Part shown: piece after piece, positions 18,459-27,477 of the stretch
Layout: each line of letters begins with the position of its first letter
Numbering within the stretch: the stretch's first letter is position 1
Assembly (NCBI RefSeq): GCF_003569805.1
Contig: NZ_KZ984051.1
Location: forward strand, 1,095,606-1,159,605
DNA: 64,000 nucleotides
Direction of reading: 5' to 3'
From: Microbacterium halotolerans
GTDB lineage: Bacteria > Actinomycetota > Actinomycetes > Actinomycetales > Microbacteriaceae
The notes under the pieces: generated by a model
Databases searched by the model: none
Told to the model about the DNA's origin: nothing
The model's input: only the letters and a program-made list of their open reading frames with translations
Position numbers and translations under genes: made by a program

Positions 18459-19145
18459 CTAAGCATCCACGAGGCCGGCGCGGAAGGCGAGAATGACGGC
18501 CTGCACACGGTCGCGGGCGCCGATCTTGGTGAAGATCCGGCCCACATAGCTCTTCACCGTGGACTCGGCGAGGAACAGTCGCCTGGCGATCTCGGCGTTC
18601 GTCAGGCCCTGCCCGATGGCGACGAGGATATCTCGTTCGCGGGCAGTGAGCTGCGCGACCGTCACGTCTTCGCGGGGTGTCGAGTGCTGCTCGGAACCAT
18701 CGGATGCGAGGCGGTGCAGCAGGCGACGAGTCGCGCTGGGAGCGATCACAGCGTCGCCCGCGGCGACAGCACGGATCGCAGAGAGGAGGTCGCCGGGCTC
18801 GGCGTCCTTGGTCAGGAAGCCGCTGGCGCCGGCCTCGAGCCCGGCGAGCACGTATTCGTCGAGGTCGAAGGTGGTCAGCAGGAGCACTCGCGGACCCGAT
18901 TCTCCGAAGTGCTCGACGATCAGACGCGTGGCGGCGATACCGTCGAGGCTCGGCATGCGGATGTCCATCAGCACGACATCAGGACGCAGCTTCTCGGTCA
19001 GCCGCACGGCATCGCCGCCGTCGGCGGCTTCGCCGACCACCTCGATGTCCGGCTGTCCGCCGAGGAACATCTTCATGCCCATCCGCTGCAGCGACTGGTC
19101 GTCGGCGATCAGCGTCCGAACGGGGGCTGGTCGTGATTGCGTCAT
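18459..19145 (-). CDS. LuxR/NarL-family response regulator
   Basis: A product of 228 residues from the ATG that overlaps the kinase stop (ATGA). The receiver domain has the acidic pair in LIADDQ, the phospho-acceptor Asp in VVLMDIRMP and the conserved Lys in FLTKDA. The LuxR helix-turn-helix follows with LTARERDILVAIGQGLTNAE and STVKSYVGRIFTKIG. It should be phosphorylated by the histidine kinase encoded just upstream and control the adjacent ABC exporter. Confidence 0.93.
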   Translation of the reverse strand: MTQSRPAPVRTLIADDQSLQRMGMKMFLGGQPDIEVVGEAADGGDAVRLTEKLRPDVVLMDIRMPSLDGIAATRLIVEHFGESGPRVLLLTTFDLDEYVLAGLEAGASGFLTKDAEPGDLLSAIRAVAAGDAVIAPSATRRLLHRLASDGSEQHSTPREDVTVAQLTARERDILVAIGQGLTNAEIARRLFLAESTVKSYVGRIFTKIGARDRVQAVILAFRAGLVDA

Positions 19146-20320
19146 CGTCCCTCGCTCCGTTTCCGCCACGCGGTGTCCTCCAAGGGAATGCGCGCCCACA
19201 CGCGCCAACCGCTGACTGTCGGACCGGCCTCGAAACCGCCGCCGTACGCCTCGACCCTCTCGCGCATGCCCAGGATCCCGTGTCCCTTCGCAGTCGTCGG
19301 CGCGGTGCCGACACCGTTGTCGGACACCGTCACTACGACGGCGTCCGGTTCCCGCGCGACCCCGACCGACGCGCGAGCCCGCTGTCCGGCATGCCGTAGG
19401 ACGTTGGTGAGCGATTCCTGCACGATCCGGTAGACAGCCAGCTGTCGTCCGGTGTCGAGCCCGCCCAGGTCGCCGCTCTGCCGCAGCACGACCTCCATGC
19501 CGGTGCCTCGCATCGCGTCGAGCAGAGGAGCCAGGTCACTGAGCCCTGGCTGCGGGCTGAGCGGCGCGCCGTCCGCACTGGCGTCGTGCCGCAGCACGCT
19601 GAGCACACGGTGCACCTCCCGTACCGACGACCGACTCACCTCCCCGATGGCTTCGAAGGCGCGAACGGCGTCGTCCGGCGAGGTACGCGCGGCCACAGTT
19701 CCTCCCGCGGAAAGCGAGGTGATCACGGAGAGATTGTGCCCGATGACATCATGCATCTCCTGCGCGAGCCGCGACCGTTCGGCGACGGCGGCGGCTCGGG
19801 CGATCTCAGCCTGCTCAGCCGCGAGCCGGTCGCGTCGCCCGCGCAGCTGCAGTCCGAGCAGGAACGATGCGGTGCTCATCCCGACGACCGCCACGGCGAG
19901 GCTGATGCGTTCGCGGGACTCCGTGAGACCGACGTCCGGAGGCGCGATCAGCGCAAATGCGGTCACGATCGCCATGATGACGGACGCGGTCGCGATGACG
20001 GTGCGCCGACTCTCACGCATCGCAGTGCCGAACAACAGCACCCAGATCGCGAGATACAGCCATGGCGGAGGCGCGCCGGTGAGCAGGGTGCCGACAGTAG
20101 CGACCACGATTCCCACGAACGCGACGAGGAGGGCGATGAACGGACGTCGGCGGTGGAACGCGACTGCGACGTGGACGACCGTGAAGATCGCAAGTCCGAG
20201 CGGCCCGAGACCAGGGCCGGCGTTGTACGAGATCAGCGCCACAAGCGTCGCAAGCCCCAGATCCCACCACAAGGGATGGCGCCGGTCGAAGGCGCGCACC
20301 CCCCGCAGCGGATCGGTCAT
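19142..20320 (-). CDS. Sensor histidine kinase (HisKA_3 type)
   Basis: A membrane kinase of 392 residues. About five or six hydrophobic helices fill residues 20-165 with no large extracellular domain, so it probably senses something in or at the membrane. The dimerisation helix carries the phospho-acceptor in SRLAQEMHDVIGHNLS, and the ATPase part has VSDNGVGTAP and GHGILGMRERV. This is a NarL-partner kinase of the type that guards ABC exporters. Coupled by overlap to the response regulator. Confidence 0.92.
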   Translation of the reverse strand: MTDPLRGVRAFDRRHPLWWDLGLATLVALISYNAGPGLGPLGLAIFTVVHVAVAFHRRRPFIALLVAFVGIVVATVGTLLTGAPPPWLYLAIWVLLFGTAMRESRRTVIATASVIMAIVTAFALIAPPDVGLTESRERISLAVAVVGMSTASFLLGLQLRGRRDRLAAEQAEIARAAAVAERSRLAQEMHDVIGHNLSVITSLSAGGTVAARTSPDDAVRAFEAIGEVSRSSVREVHRVLSVLRHDASADGAPLSPQPGLSDLAPLLDAMRGTGMEVVLRQSGDLGGLDTGRQLAVYRIVQESLTNVLRHAGQRARASVGVAREPDAVVVTVSDNGVGTAPTTAKGHGILGMRERVEAYGGGFEAGPTVSGWRVWARIPLEDTAWRKRSEGR

Positions 20321-20342
20321 GATGACATCCTCACATCGCTCG

Positions 20343-21155
20343 TCACACGTCGCGGCTCTTCAGCAACCACCACGACGAACAACCGAGCGCCACGAGCCAG
20401 GCGATCAGCACCACCACAGCGGTCCCCATACCGTACGGCTCGCTGCTCAGCCCCGCCGCGCGCATCACGTTGATCGCCGCAAGAGGCATGTAGTCGACGG
20501 CACCGGCCAGCTCTCCTGGCAGGAAGGCGGGGAAGATCTGCGGCCCCATCTGGAAGACACCGAAGTACAGCGCGATCGCGGCGGCGGCGTTGCGGACCAG
20601 GCCCCCGAGCAGGATCCCGAACAGCGCACCGTACGGCAGTACGAGCGTGCCGCACAGGACGCCCCAGAACATCGCCGGGTCGAACAACGACAGCCCCTGT
20701 GCCGACGGCACCGTGCCCGCGATCTGCAGCAGCAGGTACAGCAGCACTGAGGTGACTGCGGCGAGCACTGCCGTCACGGCGGTCAGCACGGCCATCTTCG
20801 CGAGCAGCACACCAGTGCGCCGCGGCACGGCGACCACGCTGCCGCGGATCGTTCCGCTGCTGTACTCGCTGGTGACGGTCAGCACGCCGAGGATGACCAG
20901 GACGAGCATACCGACCGGGTAGATGGCGGTGAAGCCGAACGGGATGTCCCCTGCCTCGTCGCCGCCGAGCATGTTTCCGTCGAAGATCATGTAGCCGCAC
21001 AGGCCGATCACCAGTGCGAACGCCGCGGCGAGCGTGATCCAGAGAGAGCGGACGGACCAGAGCTTGGTCCATTCCGAGCGCAGCACCCCTGCGGCACTGA
21101 TCCGGGTTCCGGCGAGGTCGACTGCGGGAGCGGCGGGCAGAGTGGCGGCGCTCAT
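20343..21155 (-). CDS. ABC-2 type transporter permease
   Basis: A protein of 270 residues with six hydrophobic segments. The N-terminal cytoplasmic part contains the common ABC-2 motif LRSEWTKLWSVRS before the first helix, and YSSGTIRGSVVAVPRR sits in the first cytoplasmic loop, as in many actinobacterial exporters. It pairs with the ATPase encoded upstream, with which it overlaps (ATGA). The cargo is unknown; bacteriocin, antibiotic or lipid export would be typical. Confidence 0.88.
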   Translation of the reverse strand: MSAATLPAAPAVDLAGTRISAAGVLRSEWTKLWSVRSLWITLAAAFALVIGLCGYMIFDGNMLGGDEAGDIPFGFTAIYPVGMLVLVILGVLTVTSEYSSGTIRGSVVAVPRRTGVLLAKMAVLTAVTAVLAAVTSVLLYLLLQIAGTVPSAQGLSLFDPAMFWGVLCGTLVLPYGALFGILLGGLVRNAAAAIALYFGVFQMGPQIFPAFLPGELAGAVDYMPLAAINVMRAAGLSSEPYGMGTAVVVLIAWLVALGCSSWWLLKSRDV

Positions 21156-22069
21156 CGGGCGACCTCCTGGGACGTGCCGTACTCAACGGCGTTGCGGGTG
21201 ATCTGCATGAAGGCCTCCTCGAGGGAGATGCGGCGGGTGGTCAGTTCGTGGAGCGTGAAGCCACGGGCGCCGGCGAACTCGCCGATCTCACGCGCGGAGC
21301 GGCCCTGCACGTCGAGCGTCTCGCGATCGGGCGAAGTCACTGTGACGTCGGCACCCTGCAGTGCAGCAGCCAAGTCGGCTGCATCCGGGGTCACAACGCG
21401 CACCGTGCTGGGTGCGACCGAAGAGACGACGTCCGATACGGACCCGGATGCCAGCAGCCGCCCCTGGCCGATCACCACGAGGTCATCAGCGATCAGCGAC
21501 AGTTCGCTCATCAGATGCGAGGAGAGGAACACCGTGCGCCCGCTCGCGGCGAGATCGGACAGCATCCGCCGGATCCACAGCACACCGTCGGGATCGAGGC
21601 CGTTGACCGGCTCGTCCAAGACGAGCACCCTCGGATCGCCCAGCAGCGCTGCCGCGATGCCGAGTCGCTGCCCCATACCGAGGGAGAAGCCGCCCGCTCG
21701 CTTGCGCGCAACGGAGCTCAATCCCACCATCTCGAGAACCTCGCCGACACGTGCGGCCGGGATCCGGTGAGTCTGCGCTATCGCGAGCAGGTGGTGGTAG
21801 GCGCTGCGGCCGGGATGGACGGCCTTGGCGTCGACCAGCACGCCCACGTGCCGCAACGGGTCGGGCAGGTCCCAGTAGCACTGCCCGTCGACGGTGATGG
21901 AGCCGGAAGTCGGCTCGTCCAGGCCCACGAGCATGCGCATCGTGGTGGACTTGCCTGCACCGTTCGGGCCCAGGAAGCCGGTGACGACGCCTGGGCGAAC
22001 GGCGAAGGAGAGGTCTGCGACGGCGGTCTTCCCGCCATATCGCTTGGTCAGATGCTCTGCAACGATCAT
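21152..22069 (-). CDS. ABC transporter ATP-binding protein (exporter)
   Basis: An ATPase of 305 residues. Walker A is GPNGAGKST, the signature FSLGMGQRL, Walker B VLVLDEPVNGLD, and the H-loop is in LSSHLMSE. The C-terminal part beyond residue 220 is the extension usual in drug and bacteriocin exporters. The start at 22069 follows GTGAGAAGC; the longer frame to 22105 has no ribosome site. First gene of a four-gene operon (ATPase, permease, kinase, regulator). Confidence 0.92.
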   Translation of the reverse strand: MIVAEHLTKRYGGKTAVADLSFAVRPGVVTGFLGPNGAGKSTTMRMLVGLDEPTSGSITVDGQCYWDLPDPLRHVGVLVDAKAVHPGRSAYHHLLAIAQTHRIPAARVGEVLEMVGLSSVARKRAGGFSLGMGQRLGIAAALLGDPRVLVLDEPVNGLDPDGVLWIRRMLSDLAASGRTVFLSSHLMSELSLIADDLVVIGQGRLLASGSVSDVVSSVAPSTVRVVTPDAADLAAALQGADVTVTSPDRETLDVQGRSAREIGEFAGARGFTLHELTTRRISLEEAFMQITRNAVEYGTSQEVAR

Positions 22070-22137
22070 GCTTCTCACGTTAGGAACATGCGGTCTCCCG
22101 CACATCCGTCGCCGGTATCCTCTCCGGTTGCGTTCCC

Positions 22138-22161
22138 TACCACGGAAGGAGTCCCGTGGTA
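22138..22161. promoter_or_regulatory. Inverted repeat upstream of the ABC exporter operon
   Basis: Perfect arms TACCACGG and CCGTGGTA separated by eight bases, 69 bases upstream of the ATPase start. It is a candidate operator for the LuxR-type regulator or a terminator for the gene arriving from the right; no T tract follows. Confidence 0.4.
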
Positions 22162-22302
22162 CCGGGTCGGCGGTGGTGCTCTCGCCGACTGAGGAGAGGT
22201 GTCCTATCCGGAAGACGGCGATCCGATGTGGGTTGCCACCGGGCGGAGAGGCATCTCCTCGATCATGCTCACTGCGGAGAAGGGCCGGTCAAGCTCGGCA
22301 GG

Positions 22303-23079
22303 TTATGGCCGAGAGGGCACGCCGATCGCGTCGGCCCAGGCGAGGATCCGACCGCCGAAGCCTGTGAAAGCGCTCCGCCGCAGCGCCCCAGAGGAATCGA
22401 TGTGCCGATCACCTGCGAGGCCATACGGGCGCAGGACGCCGACGACGAGGGGCCGCGCGACGCCGACGAGTTCGGCTGACAGACATCGCGTGAGTGCGAC
22501 CGTTCCGTGCACCGGAGGCGCGGAACGCTTACGGTTGCCCGCGGGCGCGTGGTCGCCCCGATCATGGTTCCAGATCTCGATGGGGGTGTGGGCTGGAGCG
22601 ACGATCCTCGCCTCTACCAGGAGGTCGCCGGAGCCGCCGTCGCGAACCGCATACGCCGCGCCGAGACGCAGCGCAGCGACGACGATCCAGGCGACCGCGC
22701 CTTCGCCGACTGCCCACACCTCCTCGCCGTCCACAGGGCTCTCCCGCCGCGCACCGATGGCGAGTGCGATGAACGAGGAGCCGTCTCGCCCGAATTCCGC
22801 GCGATACCGCGGGCCCGGAGCATCCGTGGACCCGGCGGGCAGGAAGACGATCTGTTCAGCCCCGACGAGCTGCGCCCCGTTCGCGACGGGGATCGGGGCC
22901 GGCCACTGCGAGATCTCCTCGCGGATCCATGCCGCGAGCTCAGCGGGCTCTGTCGTGAGCTGTGCCTCATCAACAGGTGCGGCGGCGAGGACGAACCAAG
23001 CGGAATCCTCGTCGAGTTCCGAGAGATCCCCGACCAGGTGCACCCGGTCTTCCGCCTTCACGAGGTCGGTGCGGCTCAT
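22303..23079 (-). CDS. Hypothetical protein
   Basis: Not recognised. The ATG at 23079 gives 258 residues with coding-like composition and no membrane segment or signal peptide. Visible features are an acidic amphipathic N-terminal half (SELDEDSAWFVLAAAPVDE), a central aliphatic stretch (GAVAWIVVAALRLGAAYAVR) and a C terminus rich in Gly and Arg. It is the last gene after RidA on the same strand with an 85-base gap and may belong to that operon. Confidence 0.55.
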   Translation of the reverse strand: MSRTDLVKAEDRVHLVGDLSELDEDSAWFVLAAAPVDEAQLTTEPAELAAWIREEISQWPAPIPVANGAQLVGAEQIVFLPAGSTDAPGPRYRAEFGRDGSSFIALAIGARRESPVDGEEVWAVGEGAVAWIVVAALRLGAAYAVRDGGSGDLLVEARIVAPAHTPIEIWNHDRGDHAPAGNRKRSAPPVHGTVALTRCLSAELVGVARPLVVGVLRPYGLAGDRHIDSSGALRRSAFTGFGGRILAWADAIGVPSRP

Positions 23080-23164
23080 GCGTGAGCACCGCGGCGACGG
23101 CCGGCGTGCACGGGCCGATGGAGCGCACTCTGCGGATTGCGAGGGAATGAGAGCCCAGACCGAC

Positions 23165-23548
23165 TCATTCCTGCAGGCTCCGCACCGCAATCGCGTCGAA
23201 CTCGACACGGGCAGCATAGGGGAGCTCTGCGACCGCTATGCATGTGCGGGCGGGAAGAGGCTCCGGCAGTGATCGCTGGTACACCTCGTCCATCGCGTTC
23301 CGGTCGGACATCGAGGCAAGGTACACGGTGATCTTCGCGACGTCCTGCAGGCCGAGGCCGACCGTGGCGAGATGAGCGGCCAGGTTGGCAAAGGCCTGCC
23401 TGGTCTGGCCGACGACACCGCCTTCGACGAGGGCGCCGTCGGCCAGACCGAGCTGCCCAGAGACGAACACGAGTCCGGACGGGGTCTGGCGAACCGAGCT
23501 GTACGGATGGCGTGCCTGCGCGGGGCTGGTGGGTGCAGAGTGCGTCAT
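23165..23548 (-). CDS. RidA-family enamine/imine deaminase
   Basis: A small soluble protein of 127 residues with the RidA pattern: FVSGQLGLADG, then TRQAFANLAAHLATVG, VAKITVYLASM and the near-terminal RTCIAVAELPYAARVEFDAIA with the arginine that binds the carboxylate of the imine. RidA proteins hydrolyse reactive enamines made by PLP enzymes or amino-acid oxidation. The start follows CCAGGAGAACC. Its place behind an MFS transporter and an amidohydrolase suggests degradation of an N-acylated or cyclic amino-acid compound. Confidence 0.9.
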   Translation of the reverse strand: MTHSAPTSPAQARHPYSSVRQTPSGLVFVSGQLGLADGALVEGGVVGQTRQAFANLAAHLATVGLGLQDVAKITVYLASMSDRNAMDEVYQRSLPEPLPARTCIAVAELPYAARVEFDAIAVRSLQE

Positions 23549-23576
23549 GGTTCTCCTGGGTGGTGTGGCTGCGCGA

Positions 23577-25061
23577 TCAGAGGTGGCTCATGGAAGTCGT
23601 CTCGGTGCCCATGACGGCGACCCGGCCACGCATCCGGCGGATCAGGAACACTGCCGGGATCGCCGCGACGACGAACACCCCGCCGATGGTGGCGATGTAG
23701 GAGAAGATGCCGACCACGGAGTTGACGCTCTCCCCGTCGACGACGATGGCGGTGCCGCCGAGGATCGCCGACCCGACGAAGTTCATCGTCACCGACCCGA
23801 CGGCGATCATGACCATGATCATGCTGGACACGGTCGCCTGTCGCTCCTTCGGCGCGAGGATCGAGGCCAGATTGAAGCCGGAGGTGACGAGGTTGCCGGC
23901 CGTCAGGCTCAGCAGGAACGACGCGGGCACGGCCACCGCAAGGTTGTTCGGGCCGTCGCCGAAGAGCATGAGCGCGGTTGCCAGCGTGCCGGTGAGGATC
24001 GCGACACCGAGGCACCAGGCCGGGCCGACGCGCTTGGCGATGTAGCCGGCGCCGATGCCGCCGAGAGCGATGCCGATGGAAGGGACCCCGAACAACAGAC
24101 CCAACGCCAGAGGGCTCGCGAGCCCGTATCCGAGGCCCTCGTCGGGGGAGACGTCTACGAGCATGCTGATCAGCTGCAGCTTGCTCTGGTAGGCGCCGGT
24201 GCCCATCACCACGACGAGCAGGCCGAGGCCGAGTGCCAGTGAGATGCCGCGGATATCGATGATGGGCTCCGGCCGGCGGCTCAGTGCGAAGAACCAGAAC
24301 AGCAGCGCAGCCGCTCCCAATGCGAGCACGAGGAGAGACCCGACACCTGCCCACCCGATCACCTGGCCGAGGCTGATGTAGCCGAGCACACCCGCGAGCC
24401 CGATGCCGAGGACGATCGCGCCGAGGACGTCGACTCTGCCGGGCGTGCGGTTGCGACTCTCGGGAACCACGAGACGCACGAGCAGTGCGGCCACGATGGC
24501 GAACGATCCCGAGATCACGAACACCGCCTGCCAGCCGAATATCTCGATCACCGGTTCGAGGATGAACGGCGTCGCGATGCCGAACAGTGCGGATCCGGTG
24601 GTGACGATGCCGGTGACTCCCAGCGCGAACTTCGGCGCGCAGATATCGCGGATGATCGCGACGGTCAGAAACAGGGACGCGACTGCAGCGCCTTGCAGGA
24701 GTCGTCCGACCACGAACACCCATAGGACCGGCGCGGACAGACAGACGACGCTGCCGATGGCCGCGACGAGCAGGGTGATCACGAGTACGCGGCGCTTGCC
24801 GTAGATATCTGCGCTCTTGCCGAGCAGCGGCGACCACATGGCACCGGCGAGCATCGCACTTGCTCCGACCCACGCGAACTGGTTCGTGTCGAACGCCCGT
24901 GCGAGATGAGGGAGGACGTACGTCGGCGCCGCGAGGACGCTGTCGACCATCACGTTGACGAGGATCAGGATCGCGACGTAGGCGACGACACGCGCGGTCC
25001 AGCGTTCGTGGAGGGTGCCGATCGGTGTGCTGGTGGTGATGGGTTGACTGACGTCGGTCAT
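23577..25061 (-). CDS. MFS transporter, DHA2-like, 14 membrane helices
   Basis: An integral membrane protein of 494 residues with about fourteen hydrophobic segments. The conserved loop GKSADIYGKRRVLV between helices 2 and 3 and the motif C-like segment in helix 5 place it with proton antiporters and related uptake carriers. It overlaps the amidohydrolase stop (ATGA), so it is coupled to it and probably moves the substrate or product of that enzyme. Confidence 0.88.
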   Translation of the reverse strand: MTDVSQPITTSTPIGTLHERWTARVVAYVAILILVNVMVDSVLAAPTYVLPHLARAFDTNQFAWVGASAMLAGAMWSPLLGKSADIYGKRRVLVITLLVAAIGSVVCLSAPVLWVFVVGRLLQGAAVASLFLTVAIIRDICAPKFALGVTGIVTTGSALFGIATPFILEPVIEIFGWQAVFVISGSFAIVAALLVRLVVPESRNRTPGRVDVLGAIVLGIGLAGVLGYISLGQVIGWAGVGSLLVLALGAAALLFWFFALSRRPEPIIDIRGISLALGLGLLVVVMGTGAYQSKLQLISMLVDVSPDEGLGYGLASPLALGLLFGVPSIGIALGGIGAGYIAKRVGPAWCLGVAILTGTLATALMLFGDGPNNLAVAVPASFLLSLTAGNLVTSGFNLASILAPKERQATVSSMIMVMIAVGSVTMNFVGSAILGGTAIVVDGESVNSVVGIFSYIATIGGVFVVAAIPAVFLIRRMRGRVAVMGTETTSMSHL

Positions 25062-26341
25062 GAGTGGCTTCTCTCTGCGTTGAGGGCGTCGACGGTCGGG
25101 TCGCCGAGACGAGTGGAGCGCACGACGCCCTGTTGGGCGACGAGGGTGATGCGGGCTGGGTCACCGAGCGCGCGAATGTCTTTCAGAGGATCGGTCGCGC
25201 ACAGAACGACGTCGGCCAGGCGACCCGGCTGAAGGGTGCCGAGCCGATCGTCGACGCCGAGCAGGCGGGCGCTCGTCGCGGTCGCGGCGCGGATGGCATC
25301 GATCGGTGACATCCCGAGCTCGACGAGGTAGGTCAGCTCGAGGGGGTTCTCGCCGTGCGGAGTGATACCGGCATCGGTTCCCACGGCGATCTGGACTTTC
25401 TGCTCGATCGCGCGAGCGATGTTCTCCTTCGCGATGCCGTTCCAGCGCAGCTTCTTCTGGTATCTCCATGGCGTGGTCTCAGACGGGTCAAGCGGCTGGA
25501 AGACGGCCGAGAGGGTGGGGACGAGAAACGCGTCGCGCTCACCGAGGGCGTCTATTCCCTCCTGCTCGATTCCGAAACCGTGTTCGATCGACCGGACGCC
25601 GTTGCGGGCGGCTGCGAGGATGCCAGCCCTGCCCTGGGCGTGCGAGGCGACCGCACGCCCACCGTGTCTGCCTGCTTCGTCCACGACCGCCCGGATCTCG
25701 TCGTCCAGCAGATCCTGGTCGTCTGGATCATCGCGAGCGCTGCTGATGCCACCGCTCGTGCAGATCTTGATCACGTCCGCCCCGGCGCGCAGCAGCTCGC
25801 GGACCGCGACGCGAGCTTCCGTCGGGTCGTCTGCGATGACGCACGACTCCAAGTCGAGTCGCTTGCCGCTCGGGAGGGTGGTGTCCGCGTGGCCCCCGGT
25901 ATGGCTGATCACGGCCACCGAGGTCTGGATTCGCGGACCTGCGATGCGCCCCGCTGCGACAGCGTCGCGAAAACCGACAGGGAGGGCGCCGAGGTCACGC
26001 ACCGACGTGATGCCGGACTGCAGCGTGCTCTCCAGTCTGGTGACGGTGTCGAGCATCGTGAGCACTGGGTCGCTCATGAGCGCGACCTCCAGGATCGAGC
26101 GGTCCGAGGGCATGCCGAGGTGGGTGTGGCAGTCGAACAGTCCCGGCAGCAGAGTGCCGCCCCTGCCATCGATCTCCCGCTGACCGAATCGGATCGGAGG
26201 CGCCCCTGCGGCGGGGCCGGCATACGTGATGAGGCCGTTCTCGTCGGCTTCAAGCACGGCCTCCTCGACGGTATGGTCGCGGACGCCGTCGATGAGGCGG
26301 ACGTTGCGGATCCGTAGAGCGGCGGTATCGGCGGTAGGCAT
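25058..26341 (-). CDS. Metal-dependent amidohydrolase (imidazolonepropionase/Xaa-Pro dipeptidase-like)
   Basis: A product of 427 residues from the ATG at 26341. The metal site is complete: DCHTHLG (His72, His74), a lysine in DVIKICTSGG, histidines in ASHAQGRAG and IEHGFG, and the aspartate in VGTDAGITPHGENP. Two small beta domains bracket the barrel. This subgroup hydrolyses N-acyl amino acids or proline dipeptides and related amides. The divergent Lrp/AsnC regulator and the RidA protein fit an amino-acid derivative. First gene of the minus-strand operon. Confidence 0.88.
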   Translation of the reverse strand: MPTADTAALRIRNVRLIDGVRDHTVEEAVLEADENGLITYAGPAAGAPPIRFGQREIDGRGGTLLPGLFDCHTHLGMPSDRSILEVALMSDPVLTMLDTVTRLESTLQSGITSVRDLGALPVGFRDAVAAGRIAGPRIQTSVAVISHTGGHADTTLPSGKRLDLESCVIADDPTEARVAVRELLRAGADVIKICTSGGISSARDDPDDQDLLDDEIRAVVDEAGRHGGRAVASHAQGRAGILAAARNGVRSIEHGFGIEQEGIDALGERDAFLVPTLSAVFQPLDPSETTPWRYQKKLRWNGIAKENIARAIEQKVQIAVGTDAGITPHGENPLELTYLVELGMSPIDAIRAATATSARLLGVDDRLGTLQPGRLADVVLCATDPLKDIRALGDPARITLVAQQGVVRSTRLGDPTVDALNAERSHS

Positions 26342-26412
26342 AGCGCGGTCGATCCTTCGGGTTTCGGTGAGTGACAGCGACGCTAGAGTTGTCCACCATG
26401 GGTGCCGACAGA

Positions 26413-26449
26413 TTGCATGAAATCTTCCGGAGAACCCATGATCATGCAA
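26413..26449. promoter_or_regulatory. Candidate Lrp/AsnC operator between divergent genes
   Basis: Perfect 8-bp arms TTGCATGA (26413-26420) and TCATGCAA (26442-26449) with centres 29 bases apart, close to three helical turns. The site lies 15 bases upstream of the regulator start and within the divergent promoter region of the amidohydrolase operon. Spacing and position fit an oligomeric Lrp-type regulator. Confidence 0.6.
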
Positions 26450-26463
26450 GAAAGGATCGCATC

Positions 26464-27477
26464 ATGGCGCAGATCGAGGCTGACGAACTCGACATCGCAA
26501 TCGTCGATGCCGTGCGCACGGCGCCGCGCGGCAGCTGGCGCGAGCTCGGGCTCGCGCTCGGTGTCGATCCATCGACTGTGAGCCGTCGGTGGACACGAAT
26601 GGAGTCGTCGGGTGTCGCCTGGGTGACGGCGCATCCGTCAGGCAATGCCACCCCTGTGTGCGCGATGGTGGAGATCGACTGCGAGCCGGGCCGTTCGATC
26701 GAGGTGGCGCGTGGTCTCGCGCCCGACCGCGAGGCGGCGACGATCAGAGTCACCAGCGGCGCCCGCGACGTCATGGTCCTCGTGCAGGCGGCGACGTTCG
26801 AGGCCCTGTCGACTTATCTGCTGGGCCTCGTGCCGCGAGTCCCCGGCATCGCATGCGTCCGCAGCCACCTCCTGACCCACTCCGCTCTCGAGGCGAGTCA
26901 CTGGCGGGACAGGGCCCTCAATCCGGAGCAGCAGCGTCGCCTGGTCGGCCGATCAGCGACAGGATCCGCCGTGACCGATGCGCTGGATGAGGTGGACCGC
27001 CGGATCGTCGCTGTGTTGCACGAGAACGGGAGGATGCAGTTGGAGCGGATCGCCGAACGTGTCGATGTGGGTCCTCTCGCCGTACGGCGGAGACTGACTC
27101 GTCTGCAGAGCGGCGGGCTGGTCACGTTGCGCTGTGACGTGGCGCACGAACTGTCCGGCCGTTCCGTGTGGGCAATGTACTTCGGTTCGCTTGACGCCCA
27201 GGACCTGGGTTCCGCCGCGGAGCGGCTTCGTGTGCTCCCTGGCATCCGCACCGTGAGCATCGCTGCGGGGCCGTTCAACGTCATAGTCGACGCCTGGCTG
27301 CGCTCAGCTCCGGAGGTGCATGATTTCGAACGGCGCCTAGGTCAAGAGCTGCCCGAGATGCGAATTCTGGATCGGATCGTCGTGCTGCAGATGACGAAGC
27401 TGCTCGGACGGGTGCTCGATGCGGATGGCCGCGCGGTGGGCATCGTGCCGCTGGCGGCCGACATGGCTCAGGAGTAA
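26464..27477 (+). CDS. Double Lrp/AsnC-family transcriptional regulator
   Basis: A protein of 337 residues with two AsnC modules in tandem. The first helix-turn-helix is ELDIAIVDAVRTAPRGSWRELG with its sensing domain behind it; the second is EVDRRIVAVLHENGRMQLERIAE near residue 180, followed by a second ligand-binding domain. The ATG at 26464 stands behind AAAGGATCGCATC. It is divergent from the amidohydrolase operon and very probably regulates it in response to an amino-acid-like ligand. It overlaps the next TetR gene tail to tail by ten bases. Confidence 0.9.
   Translation: MAQIEADELDIAIVDAVRTAPRGSWRELGLALGVDPSTVSRRWTRMESSGVAWVTAHPSGNATPVCAMVEIDCEPGRSIEVARGLAPDREAATIRVTSGARDVMVLVQAATFEALSTYLLGLVPRVPGIACVRSHLLTHSALEASHWRDRALNPEQQRRLVGRSATGSAVTDALDEVDRRIVAVLHENGRMQLERIAERVDVGPLAVRRRLTRLQSGGLVTLRCDVAHELSGRSVWAMYFGSLDAQDLGSAAERLRVLPGIRTVSIAAGPFNVIVDAWLRSAPEVHDFERRLGQELPEMRILDRIVVLQMTKLLGRVLDADGRAVGIVPLAADMAQE

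Noticed and set aside
18280..18462. Small open frame before the response regulator gene
   Set aside because: It has no ribosome site, no recognisable sequence and overlaps the regulator stop.
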